Below, one piece after another: positions 12,370-25,300 of a stretch of 64,000 bases of DNA (positions are counted from its first letter, which is position 1; each line of letters begins with the position of its first letter). The notes beneath the pieces were generated by a model that ran no database searches, was not told the origin of the DNA, and saw only the letters and a program-made list of their open reading frames with translations. The stretch spans positions 2,817,488 through 2,881,487 of the forward strand of contig CM021323.1 of the NCBI GenBank assembly GCA_010645155.1, written 5' to 3'. This DNA comes from Tigriopus japonicus (lineage: Eukaryota; Arthropoda; Copepoda; Harpacticoida; Harpacticidae). Made by a program: the position numbers and the translations under genes.

Positions 12370-14180
12370 TCGTCACTTTGAATTTCATCCTTTTTCAACA
12401 TGATCTTGAGTGTGACCAACATTTTCGACGAATTATTTATTCGTTCATATTTTGAATGTGTCTAAATTGATAAGGAGCACTTCAGACAATACTCAAGTAC
12501 GAAATATCTCATCAGAGGATGACTTCCAATTATTGAGATTTTAAAATGTACGCATCAAGAAGTAGAATTATTGCCAACAATGCCACAGTCGTCTGTGGAA
12601 GCCACCCTGCATTTGTTGACATTCTTCAAGTCGTTGAACGAAATGAGAACCCTCTCGTGGCACTTGGTTTAAGAATAATAATTGCCATTTGTTTGTGGTT
12701 TGCTGAGTTGTAAGACTCAGAAAATTCCCGTTTTGTGTAGCTCCGATGCAAAATTGTGGTTGTTCGTGGTTACAAAGGGACAAATCAAAATGTTGTGTTC
12801 TTTTTCGCAAATCCACACGTTTCGGCCATGAAATTGAATCCAAAGTGAGCCGGGTTGGCTGTGCCAAAGCAATGAACTGTCTTTCCCTTCTGAATCAACC
12901 ATCGTTTTACCAAAACTCTTTTACAATCCAAATCATTGGAAGAAATGGTGCAAACAAGCACAAAAAGATCAGTTTCTCTTGCATGTGGAGAACAAAAAAG
13001 AGTCGATTGCGAGGGATCAAACTAATCTTTGACAGAGATACAAAAGAAAGTCAACCCCTTATCAATCCAAGACGATACATAATCAAATGAAAATTATTGA
13101 GTTGGACCAGGTCGAGACCCACCGCTGTGGAACAATACCTAAGGATTTTTGGATTACAGAAAACATTGAGCAGGGGATGGTATCCCATGAGTTTGTGTTA
13201 CAAATCAACAAGGCGTCAGAACATCTCAAAGATAACGCAAATGGAATATCAAATAAACAATCTCAACGTCCATGAAACCAATTCACCTAAAAGGAGAATA
13301 ATGCATACTAAATGGCTCTTAGTATGCCCTCAGAAAGAGTTGGATGGAAAAGCTGCATTGCGCTCAAAAAGATCCTTAAACCTCCGTAAAATTTACATAT
13401 AAAAAGTCTTGTTCATTTGAGTGATCAATTGTAACACATAATAAAAACTCATGAAGAGGGTCAAGGCATAAAAATGGAATATCATCAATTCATTTAATAT
13501 TAAGGCGAACATCATTTGCCTCAAGAACAGACGAATCGTGATATCTTTGTGAAAAACTCTCACTCGAGACATGGAGAATTTGATTTGGCCCAGGACCTTA
13601 TTGGCAAAAATCTACGTATGGTAGTCTTGATAAACATTGAGGAGACCCAAAAACCGAATCTATCCTCCGCGTAAATAACGGAATAACTCTGGCTTAAACA
13701 TGCCAAATACTTGACACAAAAAATAAACTACATAAGAACAAACTTGAATTTAACAGTAAAAGACGCTACTTGTGCATGAAAGGTACGTCTTCACTCATGC
13801 AGAGGACTTCTTCTTTGAAATGTATTGCACGTTTATGAAACGTACAAGAGATAGCAATATGTTATTCCTCAAACTTCTACATATTCTGTTCAAATACAAT
13901 AGATTACATGTGTAGTTGAATATTGACCAACTCAAAACATCAAAATTATGCCCATCAGAATTGTTTCATGAAAGTCTTTTGCGATGATGTCTTAAACTAC
14001 TTAGATTATTAAGAAATATTAACTAAAAACTTCAAAGCTATTGTTATAACGTTTTGGAAAAGCTGACAATATCAATTCAGATGCATAACAGAACCCACAA
14101 GCAGATGCAATTTTGTCTTTCATTGCACTTTTTGGTCACACTTCCATTTGCCTCAAGAACAATATCCTTCGAACTCACTT

Positions 14181-14366
14181 TTTAGGGCGGGAATGTTCAA
14201 AAATACCCAATTTTTTTAAAATGTAAATATTTTTCGTATTTCATCGAGTACCTAATGAAAAAGGGGCAGATATGAAACCCTTGAGAGGCCAGGTAGCCAA
14301 ATTGATGGTTGATTCTCTTTGAGAGCATCTTTAATTCTTCTCTCAATGGCATTTTCACACCGTGCG
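14181..14366 (-). repeat. Right arm of a 190-bp inverted repeat
   Basis: This is the inverted partner of 12178-12369. The shared core includes GATGCTCTCAAAGAGAATCA and TCGATGAAATACGAAAAATA (left-arm strand). The outer ends stop matching just past CGCACGGTG, which suggests that this is the true element edge. The interior has only short, unrecognised ORFs on both strands. Confidence 0.75.
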
Positions 14367-15511
14367 TCTCAACAATGCAGATTTGTCTAAAGAGAAGCAC
14401 GTTGCAAACTAATCAACCCATTTCCTTCCAATGTAATAGATATTTCCCATGTAACAATTTGTTCACAAAAAAAAATCCAAATCCCCTTGCATTTAATAAA
14501 AAACAGAATTATAAAGCATCAAACAATTGTGCTTCTACATGTGAGGGTCTTCATATATCCTCCTAAACACAGAAAGGGACCCATTACGAAAATATAAAAA
14601 TTGTAAATATCCAATAAGATAAAGATGTATTCTAGCAGGAAACATTACATGTAAGCCCTGAATCTTGTTGCTTAAATATTCCCGAAAGGTGAACCAGACT
14701 TCAAATAAGATATACGTTAGTTTTCTCATCGTTTTCCTAATGATCAGCTTCCACGATCATTTTCACCTCATGGTCTTTTTTGACGTGCCTTACAAACGAC
14801 GATCATTCTACGTAGAGTTCGGAATGGTGTGTTTGTCCTTATGTATTGCTTACACATTAAAGATGTGTGAATATATTGTGAACATTTTTGTTATCATATT
14901 GACAAGACTGTCAAAACTGTGGGTTTTCGAATTTCTAACCATTTTTAAAAAGAAATATACAGGAGATTTGGAACACTTTTTCCAGTAATTTTGTAGGTAC
15001 CAAAAACACCATACGCAAATTGAACAAATTTAGCTTCAAAAAATGTTTAAAGTTCAAGATGCGATTGCCAACAACCAAACATTAAAAAAGCGCTATATAT
15101 TTTTACTTGTTACATTATCAGACTACTGGTAAATCCGGTCACTGGACTTCCCTTCAAGCTAGATAATGATCCTGGCCTAGTTGGAATCTGCCCGAGGGAA
15201 TGTTGAAATTTAATTACATTGTTTTATGGCATCACTCAAGTTTTGTAGGGGAATTGGTCTCTGCTGATATGAAAGGAAACAGCTTTCAGGCTCGTCATTT
15301 GGGGCTCCATTATCAATTGTTTGTATTGGCGGTTTTACGAGACGCTTCTAAGAGTTTGGAACTAATTTTCTCCAACCTCGTCGAAATTATCATGGGTTGA
15401 TTTTCCAACAATTTTCAATAAAAAACAATAGAGTAAAAAGAAAAAAAACTATCAACGTCTTAGAAAAGAAAGTTTTTTTAATACTAAATTTCAAAATAAA
15501 ACCATGATATA

Positions 15512-17159
15512 CAGTCAGGAGCAAAAGTATTCGTAACCTCGAAAATTTTATTGATTTTTAAATGATACTCGATTTTTGAAAAATATATTTAAGAACCATT
15601 TTGCTCCTTAGTTATTCTTTTATCATTTAAAAGCTATGATACTTTTCTTTTTAAAAATTTACAAGATTTTGGTTAAAAAACTGCTCAGAACATGTATTAT
15701 ACCAAGAGCAAAAGTATTCGTAACATTTTGTCAATAGTTTATTGAATGCCCTTTTTGCTGAATTACACTTAAGAGACGTTTTTTATAATCATTTACAAGA
15801 TTTTTACATACATCTGAAGGAATGTTAGCCCATTCTTCATAACAGATTTGCTCCAGTTCGTCAATTGTCTTTGGACGTCTTGCACGGATACGGACTTTTA
15901 ATTCTCTCCAAAGGTTTTCAATTGGATTAAGGTCCGGATTCATGGAGGGCCAGTCCAAGACCTTAATCCGATTGTCCTTCAACCATTTCTTGACCAAAAT
16001 GCTGTTGTGCTTAGGGTCGTTGTCGTGCTGGAAGACGAACTGTCGACCAAGCCGAAGTTTCCGCGCTGAACTCTGGAGATTCTCAGCCAAGATATCCCGA
16101 TAGTCTTCTTTTTTCATTGTCCCATGAATTCTCACGCGGTTACCGGTGCATTTGGCGGAAAAAGAGCCCCATAACATGATCGATCCTCCACCGTGCTTGA
16201 CCGTAGGGATGGTGTTTTTTGGATGAAACGCTTCTCCTTTACGTACGTCGCCAAATCCTTTGAACATCGTTGTGACCAAAAAGCTCAACCTTTGTCTCAT
16301 CTGACCAAAGAATCCTAGACCAAAAGTCACTGGTCTTGTCAAGGTAGTACTTCTTGGCAAATTCCAAGCGAGCCTTCAAGTGTCTATCCTTGAGCAAGGG
16401 AGTCTTCCGTGGACGACAAGACTTCAATCCTGCTTTGTGAAGTGAGCGAGCAACAGTAAACCTCGAGATGGACAATCCATTTTCACTGAGACTGTTCCGG
16501 ATGTCCTTGACCGTTGTTCGAGGATTATTTGTGACCTCTCTGACAATCTTCCTCTCAAGTCTGGCTGACAGTTTCCTTGGACGACCGGATCTTGGGAGGT
16601 TCTCAACCGTTCCGTTCTTTTGTGCCTTCTTCACGACGTACTGAATCGTTGAAATCGGGATGTCCAGAAGCTTCGAAATGGCTCTGTAGCCCTTGCCTCC
16701 ATGTTGAAGACTTACTATCTTCAACTTCAAGTCCTTGTCGAGCTCCTTGACCTTGGTCATGATTGGCTGACTGTGAAGCAATTGTTCAATTCCGTAAAAT
16801 TTATAAAATCCAAAAAAGATCTAGAAAATCTTGGAAAAAAGGAGACTAAATGACTTTTCTCCGGCTTTCCAGAATGTTCTACATCTTTCGATCATTTTTT
16901 TCTGATGAAAAATCTGTATATAAAACTATTTTGTTAACTTTTTTGCGCGTTACGAATACTTTTGCACTCTCTAAAATTTTATTTTTAATAATTAAGAGTT
17001 AGTTTCAGACATTTTTATAAAACAATTGCGGGAAACTGGTATTATTCTTAATCGGAAAAAAATATTACATTCTTACAAACTTCTTAGCATAGTATTTAAT
17101 TGGATATAAAGGATTTTCTGGTTTTCTCGTCACGTTACAAATACTTTTGCTCCTGACGG
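15512..17159 (-). mobile_element. Tc1-like DNA transposon with IR/DR ends
   Basis: The element is 1648 bp and flanked by the TA dinucleotide expected for Tc1/mariner insertion. The outer ends read CAGTCAGGAGCAAAAGTATT on the left and, in reverse complement, CCGTCAGGAGCAAAAGTATT on the right. A second copy of the core GCAAAAGTATTCGTAAC lies inside each end (about 15709-15725 on the left; reversed at about 16949-16965 on the right). Each terminal inverted repeat of roughly 200 bp therefore carries two direct repeats, the IR/DR arrangement of Sleeping-Beauty-type elements, where the transposase binds both. It holds one transposase gene on the - strand with a frameshift. Ends and gene look fairly fresh, so close relatives may be active elsewhere in the genome. 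Confidence 0.93.
15731..16760 (-). pseudogene. Tc1-family DD34E transposase, frameshifted
   Basis: This is a cut-and-paste transposase that binds the element ends and moves them to TA sites. The start at 16760 (MTKVKELDKDLK) fits the family better than the upstream ATG at 16781. The N-terminal half has paired helix-turn-helix DNA-binding domains (GYRAISKLLDIPISTIQYVV, then TVKDIRNSLSENGLSISRFT) with the GRPRK hook between them. The catalytic residues are visible: Asp in LWSDETKVELFG, Asp in FQHDNDPKH, and Glu in NPDLNPIENLW, with 34 residues between the second and third. The frame breaks at 16241-16248, where ACGT is doubled. Allowing for those four bases the protein would be about 341 residues, the normal Tc1 length. 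No other stop is seen, so this single small duplication appears to be the only lesion. Confidence 0.93.
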
Positions 17160-17202
17160 TAATTGTCGTACCATGATATAATTCCTCTCCATGAAATAAT
17201 TC

Positions 17203-18480
17203 CTTCTGGACAGCATAGGTTTCGATTTAGCTCATTTAAAGCTCAAGCTAAAGCTCATTTTAGTTCATATTGAGCAGATTATCGAGGGACTTAAATGTCT
17301 CGAGTCAGTTGATGTAGTCTATCTTGACATTGCCAAGGCCTTTCATAAGGTAAATCATGGTCTTCTACTCAATCAAGTCAAAAAGTTTGTGGGATCCAGG
17401 GTAAAGTCTTTAATTGGATTGATAGTTTCATGGGTGAAAGGAAGCAAATGGTAAAGGTTGTAGGATCATTTAGTGGCATGTATGGTGTTCCAAAAAGATT
17501 CAATTTTAGGTCCACTCCTGTTTATTCTCTTCATTGTTCCTCTCTAGAAGTATAGAACAAAAGCTAGTTTCTCATATGCTGATGACACAAAATTAGTGTG
17601 TGAAAGGAATGGTCAGGGCTCAAAAAGTCAAGTTGACGACTTGGAGAAAGTCTACTTTTGGGTAGCAAAGAGTAACATGGCTTTAAACGGGATGAAATTC
17701 CGCACAATGACGTATGGGACGTCAAAATTAGACGTTCCTCTCAAAGATAATGGAGGTTTTGATATGGAGCAGGTATCGTCCATGAGGGTTTTAGGAGTTG
17801 TCATCTAAGATGATGGAAAATTTGATGAGTAAATCCAATTGAAAGTGGGGAAGGCATTTCAAACGTGTGGCTGGATCCATCGCCCTTTCAAGTCCAGAGA
17901 TAGTATTACGATGCTAACTCTGTACAAGTCGATTGTTCAGCCTCATCTTGAATATGCCTCGCCCATTTGGGCTTCAATGAGTTCAGTAGGTTTGCAAAAG
18001 GTTGAGCAGGTCCAAAAATGTTTCACTAGGAACATCACAGGAATGAGAGAGCTCTCGTATTGGGAGAGGCTCCAGAAATTAGGGCTGTACAGTACTCAGA
18101 GAAGGTATGAACGGTATCTGATACTGTATGTCTTCAAGAGCATTCATGGCTTCTGTCCCAACCCAGGATTTGAGGTCAGCTGGAGCGATCTTAGAAGTTC
18201 TACGTGTGCTCTGACAGTGAGAGCACCTCCAAATCCAAGGGAATCAAGGCTAGTTCGTTCATATCAATGAAGTCCTCCTCTCCTCTTTATCGGGCTCCTT
18301 CATTATTCAATTTGTTACCCTCCAATCTTCGTTGAGAATATGTTGGAGCAGAATCTCTAACAGCATTTAAGGACAAATTTTTAAATACTATTCCTAATCA
18401 ACCCACTATTGAAGGGTTGTATAGATCTGCCAACAATAACTCATTTATGGACCAAATTTGATATAAATGTTGATTTAATG
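17203..18480 (+). pseudogene. Non-LTR retrotransposon copy 2, reverse transcriptase fragment
   Basis: This 5'-truncated LINE copy begins inside the reverse transcriptase (GQH.FR, then ESVDVVYLDIAKAF), passes the SYADDTKLV equivalent near 17570 and runs to the end of ORF2. Several stops and frameshifts break it, with open pieces at 17596-17808 and 17839-18270. The latter holds the conserved C-terminal region (YKSIVQPHLEYASPIWA, then LQKLGLYSTQRRYERYLIL). The protein-coding match continues to about 18460 (EGLYRSANNNSFMDQI). It shares near-identical segments, such as SNMALNGMKFRTMTYG, with the - strand copy at 39.2-40.4 kb. It lies directly beside the Tc1 element. It is not functional. Confidence 0.85.
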
Positions 18481-21400
18481 TTTTTATCTTATGCACTAAC
18501 GTAAATGATTTTGGCAAGTCCAAGTTTTTTCTCATTTAAGCGTCCATTCGAAGATTCAAGGTTCTCGTTGATGCATTGAGCACCTAGACTGAGACATAAA
18601 CTTCAAATTTTTTCATCTTTGCTCCCATTCACGAGAATGGATTATAATTTGCTGGAGCACTGTTTTCATATAGAAAGAAACTTGTCAAAAGTTAAAAGGT
18701 TTTGCTTTTTTGAAATTCAATTTTCAAACTTGTTTGAAACGTTGGACTTTGCCATTGACAAACCTAAAGCTAGCAATCTGAGGTGACAGATTGAAAGGTT
18801 AGATTTTTCCACAAGTAATTGACATTTCGCATAAAGATACCTTGGCTGGAATTTGGTCAATATTACGGGAAATTAGTTTCTTCGGTGATTGAATAAAAAA
18901 AACACTTAGTAAGCCTTTTACTTTTGTACAAAATAGGTACAAACAATAATTTTGAGATGCTTGTTTGTTCAATGGACTCCAGAGAATTATATCAATATTT
19001 GAAAATGTCCCATAAAGAGAAGTAAGATAGTTTTAAGAGTGATGGACAAAAAAGGCTCTTAACCGAATGAGGGCTTTATTCAAACCAAAAACGAAAGCAG
19101 CGGACTAGAAAATAGCATAAATTCAAAATCCACTTCAAAAATTTAATATGCTCATGTGTTCAAAGTTGTGTGTTCAAACATTTTAACAATCTGAAAACTG
19201 AAGTTTCAAAGGTTTTTGGACCAAACAATTTTCGACTTTGTTGTCGAACACCATTCTACATAACGCATAATGCATGTCTGCTTTCGGTTTCGGTAGGCAT
19301 AACTGAAATCGAAACCGAAACCGAAATTTCGTCCGAAGGCTCTTTAGGTCCGTCATTAGTTTTTAATGTTTTTTTTGGCAATGAATGATTTATTGGTTTA
19401 CATTTTGCAACTAATGAAGTGAGCATATTGTCAACTAGGCATAAGTAGTGTCTTAAGTAAAATATATATTATTTCAGAGGCGTAGCTACTACCCTGGATT
19501 TGGTCAGGATCACCCAAATGTGTCCTAAAAAGAAGAGTGACCCGAAAGGTCAAGCAAAGTTTGGTTGATTTTTTAATCAAATTTGTGCATTGGAAGCAAT
19601 TTGGTGCTATCTTATGTGCAAGAAAAGAATGAAGTCAGTGAACCCCAAATCAAGTTTAACCAAATCTTGAAACAAAGAAAGTGTGGTAGAAATTGTGAAT
19701 TGTGTCCGATGATTGTGTGATCTTTGATGCTTGATTTTACGTCCATTTGTCTCTTGCATATCAAAAACTTTCTTGCTAATTAGATCTGATAATAAACAAC
19801 TCTATGAGGTTCATATACTTCTAAAGACCTTTTTTGCTGTTCATATTTTGGTAACCAAAAAACGCTAAAAAGTGATTGAAATGGCAAAACCTTGTTATGA
19901 AACAGGAAGTTTTATTTTCTTTTTTTACATCTGACAAAGCACTACCTGAATCTTCAATTCAACATTGCTTACTCTGTTTTACCAATTAAATCAACCAAAA
20001 ACCATTAGACCTCCATTAGCCATCGCCAATCAACATTTGAGGCACTTTAGTTCTTCCAAATCTGATTTATGACCGTTGCTATCTTCAAATCTATGAATGT
20101 CTAAATCTAAGAAATCTATCTTTTCATTTCATTTCCCATTGAATATAAGGGTCAAAGGTGCAAAGAAGATCTTTTCTCAAACCTTAATCTTTAGAATATT
20201 TCGATATTTCTAGTCCTCGTCTCTCAAGCTCAATGTGGTCATCAACAAGACAATCGTAAGTTTTACAGTACATTGCTTTGTAAACCAGTCATGACTGATA
20301 GTTTTGGTCATCAATTGCTTGCAAGTGATTAAGCGTATCCAATCAATAACTTTTTAACTTCTTGTACACAAAACAAGAAGTACCACATATTTCACAAAAT
20401 AGTCACAACCAATTGGATTAAGGCACACTCAATGCCAGGTGTAAGAAAAATTGTCAAATGACTAACTTTCGATATAAAATTAACGTTGTTGCGGACGAAA
20501 AATATTCTAATATCTAATTTTAATCGTGTGGCATCTCCCGAAAAGCCACGAAAATTTTGTCGACATTTCTAGTTTTACATGAGAGCTCTTCTCAGGTTGG
20601 GTGCGTCACAGTCTGGCTTCAAGTTTCACTTGAAAATGATTAGCTTGTTCAATCCACAGATATTGCAGCAGAGACATACTAAGCTTCAGGCAGCTAAATT
20701 TCTAAGAGAGAAAATTTGTAAAATATATGATTTTTTAGATGTTTAGCCCAGAATGTAGATGACGGCTGATAAAAATTTAGCTTATGGCATTCACATTCAA
20801 GTGTTTTATAATGAAGACTGGAAAGCTCGACCAATAATCTCTCTCTAATAAGGTCTATGGTTTGCGTGCACGTCATTCGCTATGAGAATTGCTCTCAATC
20901 AGATGACATCCAGCAGCGCTTGCTTGAGTTACGAAGGCAGTCACAAGAAAATGAGTCAGTCTGAGATTTACTTGCAAACTGAAACCATCGAATCACCATG
21001 GGTAAAGTATTATCTAAGTCACTTAATTATTATCGGCATGTCCTGCAAGAATGCCAAGTCTTTGACATTCCCGAATCAATACAAAATTTGTACGTTTGTG
21101 TTCTGTGGCCAAATCCAGACAATCTTTTTAAGCTCCAACTTTCACCAGTCTAACAACTTAAAACAATTCTTTATTGCTATGGTACAAATTATTTTATTTT
21201 CAATTACTTCACGGCAATATTTCACGCGTCATCAAGACGATCTGGTTCATTATTCTAACATATGAAATTGTTTTGTAATACATTTTTTTCACATTCTTTG
21301 GCTTAGACTTTTCATTTTCCATCTCTTTCATTTTTTCAAATTTGCCTAAACCCTTTAATACTCTTTCGCAATGTCATGGGTGGTTCGAACAGTAAACAAT

Positions 21401-22298
21401 AAAACTAAAGTTCTTTTTCAGTGTCTTTATTGCTTCAATTGTTTGCAGGTGATTTTTTTAGACCGTAGTAAACATACGTTTTACCACTCTTGAGCAATGT
21501 CTCTGAATAAAGACACTCTTATTAGATACAAACTGTTTGAAATATTTCTACTTTTTCTGTGATCTTTTAAAACTTGAAGATTCTCCGATTTTATGGTTAA
21601 ATCATTACCATTTTCTTCCTATAAAAACAATGGTATGTAGGAAGAGGTTTTTTTAAAAGTAATATTTCTTCCTTCCCTCAGAATTTCTGAAATGGGCACC
21701 ACATGTTTAAAATATGTCGCAAAATAATATTAGGGCACAAAAACCCTAAAATAATCCCCAATTTAACCAACTTTTTGAACTTTTCAATGACTATTTTGCC
21801 ATTTTTGAACTGTTTTGACAAATATTTTGTCAAAAAAGCTAACTAAAACATTACTTTTCCGTTTTTACCAACTAAAAGTCTGGATGCTGGTCATGGGTAC
21901 CTAAGCCCATTACTAAAAACACGCAAAACTCAAGTCCTAAAACAACAATACAGATTGGCTCTGGGTGGTCACATGTAAGCCACAGCTTAGTGATTGGTGT
22001 TCATATTAATCGACATCAATCTGACTAGCAATCTATGGCACTTTCACGTTTCATTATTGTTAAAGGATTTGGTTTCAAATAGTTGTTTCTCACGACTTCC
22101 TCATCTTTTTGAAGAAGTCAGAAGGCAACATTTAGCTCACTTTACATGCCTGAGCTTGATTTTCAGGTGACTTTTTGACCAATCATTTCACATATACTTT
22201 CAGGTGCTATTGTTTATAAACTTTTTCAGACGGCAGTCTTGCAATTACAGTGACGGTTGCTTGGACAAAATTAAGAAAACATGTTTTTTCGATTTTAG
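18481..22298. other. AT-rich non-coding stretch upstream of CUB gene 1
   Basis: I see no supported gene. A short palindromic patch near 19280-19330 repeats TTTCGGTTTCGG and its complement. Open frames such as 20882-21265 lack domains. Promoter or 5' untranslated exons of the gene starting at 22325 may be here, but none can be pinned down. Confidence 0.45.
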
Positions 22299-22324
22299 GC
22301 TCTCCCCACTCGTTCTTTCTTGTA

Positions 22325-25300
22325 ATGCTAGTAATGCTGGTTTGTGGAGCATTCTCAAACCCAGACATGGAAGACGGTTTCAGGCAGAAAAGTATGCTTA
22401 GCTTTTGAACACTTTATTTTGCTTTCTTGCTCATTTTTCTTAGGGCTACAAGCTATACCTACATATACAACGTTGTTCTATTTTTCTTTAGGATTATTCA
22501 GCGTCTTTAATCTCGTCAAATTCAAGGTAAATAATGTTTAAGGACGAATATGTCAACCTTAATATATCGTGAAATAAAAGCAATGAGTCAGATCTACAGG
22601 GTGTCCATGACTTGATGGTGATTAGGATAACATAGATTTTCAGTAGCTTGAAAAGATTTACAGAAATACTTGAATTGGTTTGGGAACATGTGCATTTTAA
22701 TCCTACTTAAACTTCGCATTGGTTACAAAGTGTTGAAAATCATGGTCCTATTTACAAGCAGCCTGAACGTTTCTGACAGATCACAAGTCAATGTCCTTCA
22801 TGATCGCTGATTTAGCCTCCTGAACAAGATTTAATTAACACCAATGAATTAAGATGTTCCCTTGGCCGCGTTAGTAATGAAGTGCCCTCTCAAAAGAAAC
22901 TCTAGCTACTTTTTGAACCTTCTTTGTTTGGAAGGCTCTGAAGCCCTCGAACATCGTGTCACGCATTTGATACTGTTCATCCTCGTCAAATAAAGATTTT
23001 AGAAATGCAAAGTTATTGATTTTTGAAAATTCAATATGGAACATTTTTTCGGGACAGATTGGTAAGGGAAAGAAATACGATGCACTATCAATTCCTGGTC
23101 ACCTTGTATGCCCACAACCTTGGTATCATTCATTCTCTTACGGTGGTTACTTTTTAGAATGAGGGTTGTTCTTCATCGGGCTCGAGCAATTTGGATGGAA
23201 CATGTTTGACCTCATCTGAATGCTCCTCGCAAGGAGGGTCCATTTCTGGGAATTGTGCTGCTGGTGATGATGATGTTGCAATTTGGAAAAAAAAATCAAA
23301 GATCAACCAATCTCTTAATTTCTGCTAAATTTTAGGGTTTGGAGTGTGTTGTGTTTTTAGTGTTAACGGACCCTGTGGTTCCTCGCAACGGATTTCCCAT
23401 GTGAGTTGGACCCTCAGGCAATCAAACATTGAAAGCTGTTTTTTCAATAATACCTTTTTTTTCTTTTAGAACTCGACGTATATACAGGTGGAAAGACAAT
23501 ATTTTAAATGATTCGTTTTAGTTGTATAACAAATTCCAGTTAACTAAAAAATCGTTGTAGAATAATGGATATCCTTCACCGGACACGATGACAGGCGAAT
23601 CGTGCGTTTACAATTTTGACCGGATTTGTGACAGTAAGAGCGCTGCATGATAATATACAAGTTCTTGATGCTTGGTTGCAACTAATAAAATGCGCCAAAA
23701 TAAAGGGAATTCATAAAGGCTGGTCTACACGTGAAACAAAACGGCAAATATTTGGTCAAATCCAAGACAAAATTAGCTTGATGGCAAATATTATTTTGTG
23801 TTTGTCAAATATTTCTGACTTTGAACATGTTGAAAAATTATTTGTCCTTAGGCTAACTTTTTCTCGTCGACAATCGAAATACAGATCGAAGCATGCAGGG
23901 TGTCCAATCACGAAACGATTAATGTTAAGTAAAAAGTTTCAAACTAATGGATTGAAGGACAAAACAATAATTCTATAACTTTTTGCATCAAGATCACCAA
24001 AATTGAACGTCATTTGTGAAAGATTGCAAGGATCCACGGAAATGGACGACATCAAAAGTCATCGATAATCAGTTGGTAGTGTTATAGACTAGTCACGTCT
24101 CAAATGCGTCAACTGACAGGTTCGGAGGAGTTTACAAGGTAACAACGTTGCCCAGTGGCAGTTATGACTGCCAATGTTCACCAAAACCCAACTCGACAAA
24201 ACCAAATGCCAGTGGAGAGTAGAGGTCTTAAAATGGTTGGGGGGACAAGAAAAGGACTGAAAATGACAGTAGATATTGTCAATCAATGTCCATAGCGTGG
24301 CGTTATGCGTAAGACTTTCCATCCAAATCAAACGACACTGAAGGAAAGAAAAAGTCTTGGGCAGAAAGCAAGATTGAAAAAAATGTCGTTGAAAAGTGAC
24401 AATATGTGGCAGTTTACAATTCACTTTCTAAATTACGGGACTCTGCTAAAGGTGACTGGTTTTCAAACAGTATTTGGCAGTGCCAGTTTGAAACAATTTG
24501 AAAAAATGGGCAACACTTTCACCAAGGGGAAAAATATTTGACAAACTGCACGTTCACGTGTAGAAGCAACAGAAAGGAAATATTTGGCAAACATCAAACA
24601 TTTTCGGAATATTTGACAAATAATCTGCCCAAAATGTTTCATGTGTAGACCAGCCTTAACCAAAGAAAATATTTTTTGGAGAACTTACAATTTTGCAAAA
24701 TTCTCTAAATCATGTGTTTAAAAAATCAATAAAACATATTTCTCTTTTAGACTTATGTCAAATTAGGTAAGTAAGACGAGGAAAATAGAACTTCTTAAAA
24801 CGATAACAAAAGACATTTAGTCAATTGAATATCAGTCATACTGATGTTTCATATGCATCCAATCTCTGATATCACGCACATTTCTTAAAATTAAGAACCC
24901 AGTCTTCGTCGAGAATATGAGAGCTGATCCTCTTAAAAACTTTTACTTCAGGATTAGACAGTTTTTCAACTACCGTCCCTGACCAACTCACAATTCAAGG
25001 TCTGTACAGATCTGCCATCAGTAACTACTTGGTAGACCAAGTATTTTAACAATGTTAATTGAATAATTCATGACTTATTTATTCTCAAAAAAATCCCATT
25101 CCTTCTTGTGCTAGAAAAAAATCCGCAACCAAAAGTTAAAGCCTTGATTTAATCAATATTGGTTAATCCAGAATCTTCAAAATAGGAATCCACATATGAC
25201 TCGGGATGTTTGGACGGGAGAGAATAAACATTCAACTGAGAAGAGAAAGAAAAAACTTGATCTGTCACTCAAATCATTCAATGAATAAGTTCATGAGACT

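Larger units (their letters stand above)
11366..15511. other. Non-coding stretch containing the long inverted repeat
   Basis: Apart from the two inverted arms listed separately, I see no supported gene here. The ORFs of about 100 residues near 12.6-13.4 kb and 14.7 kb lack recognisable domains and fit no splice model. The short motif TTTGCCTCAAGAACA recurs near 13515 and 14150. Confidence 0.5.
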
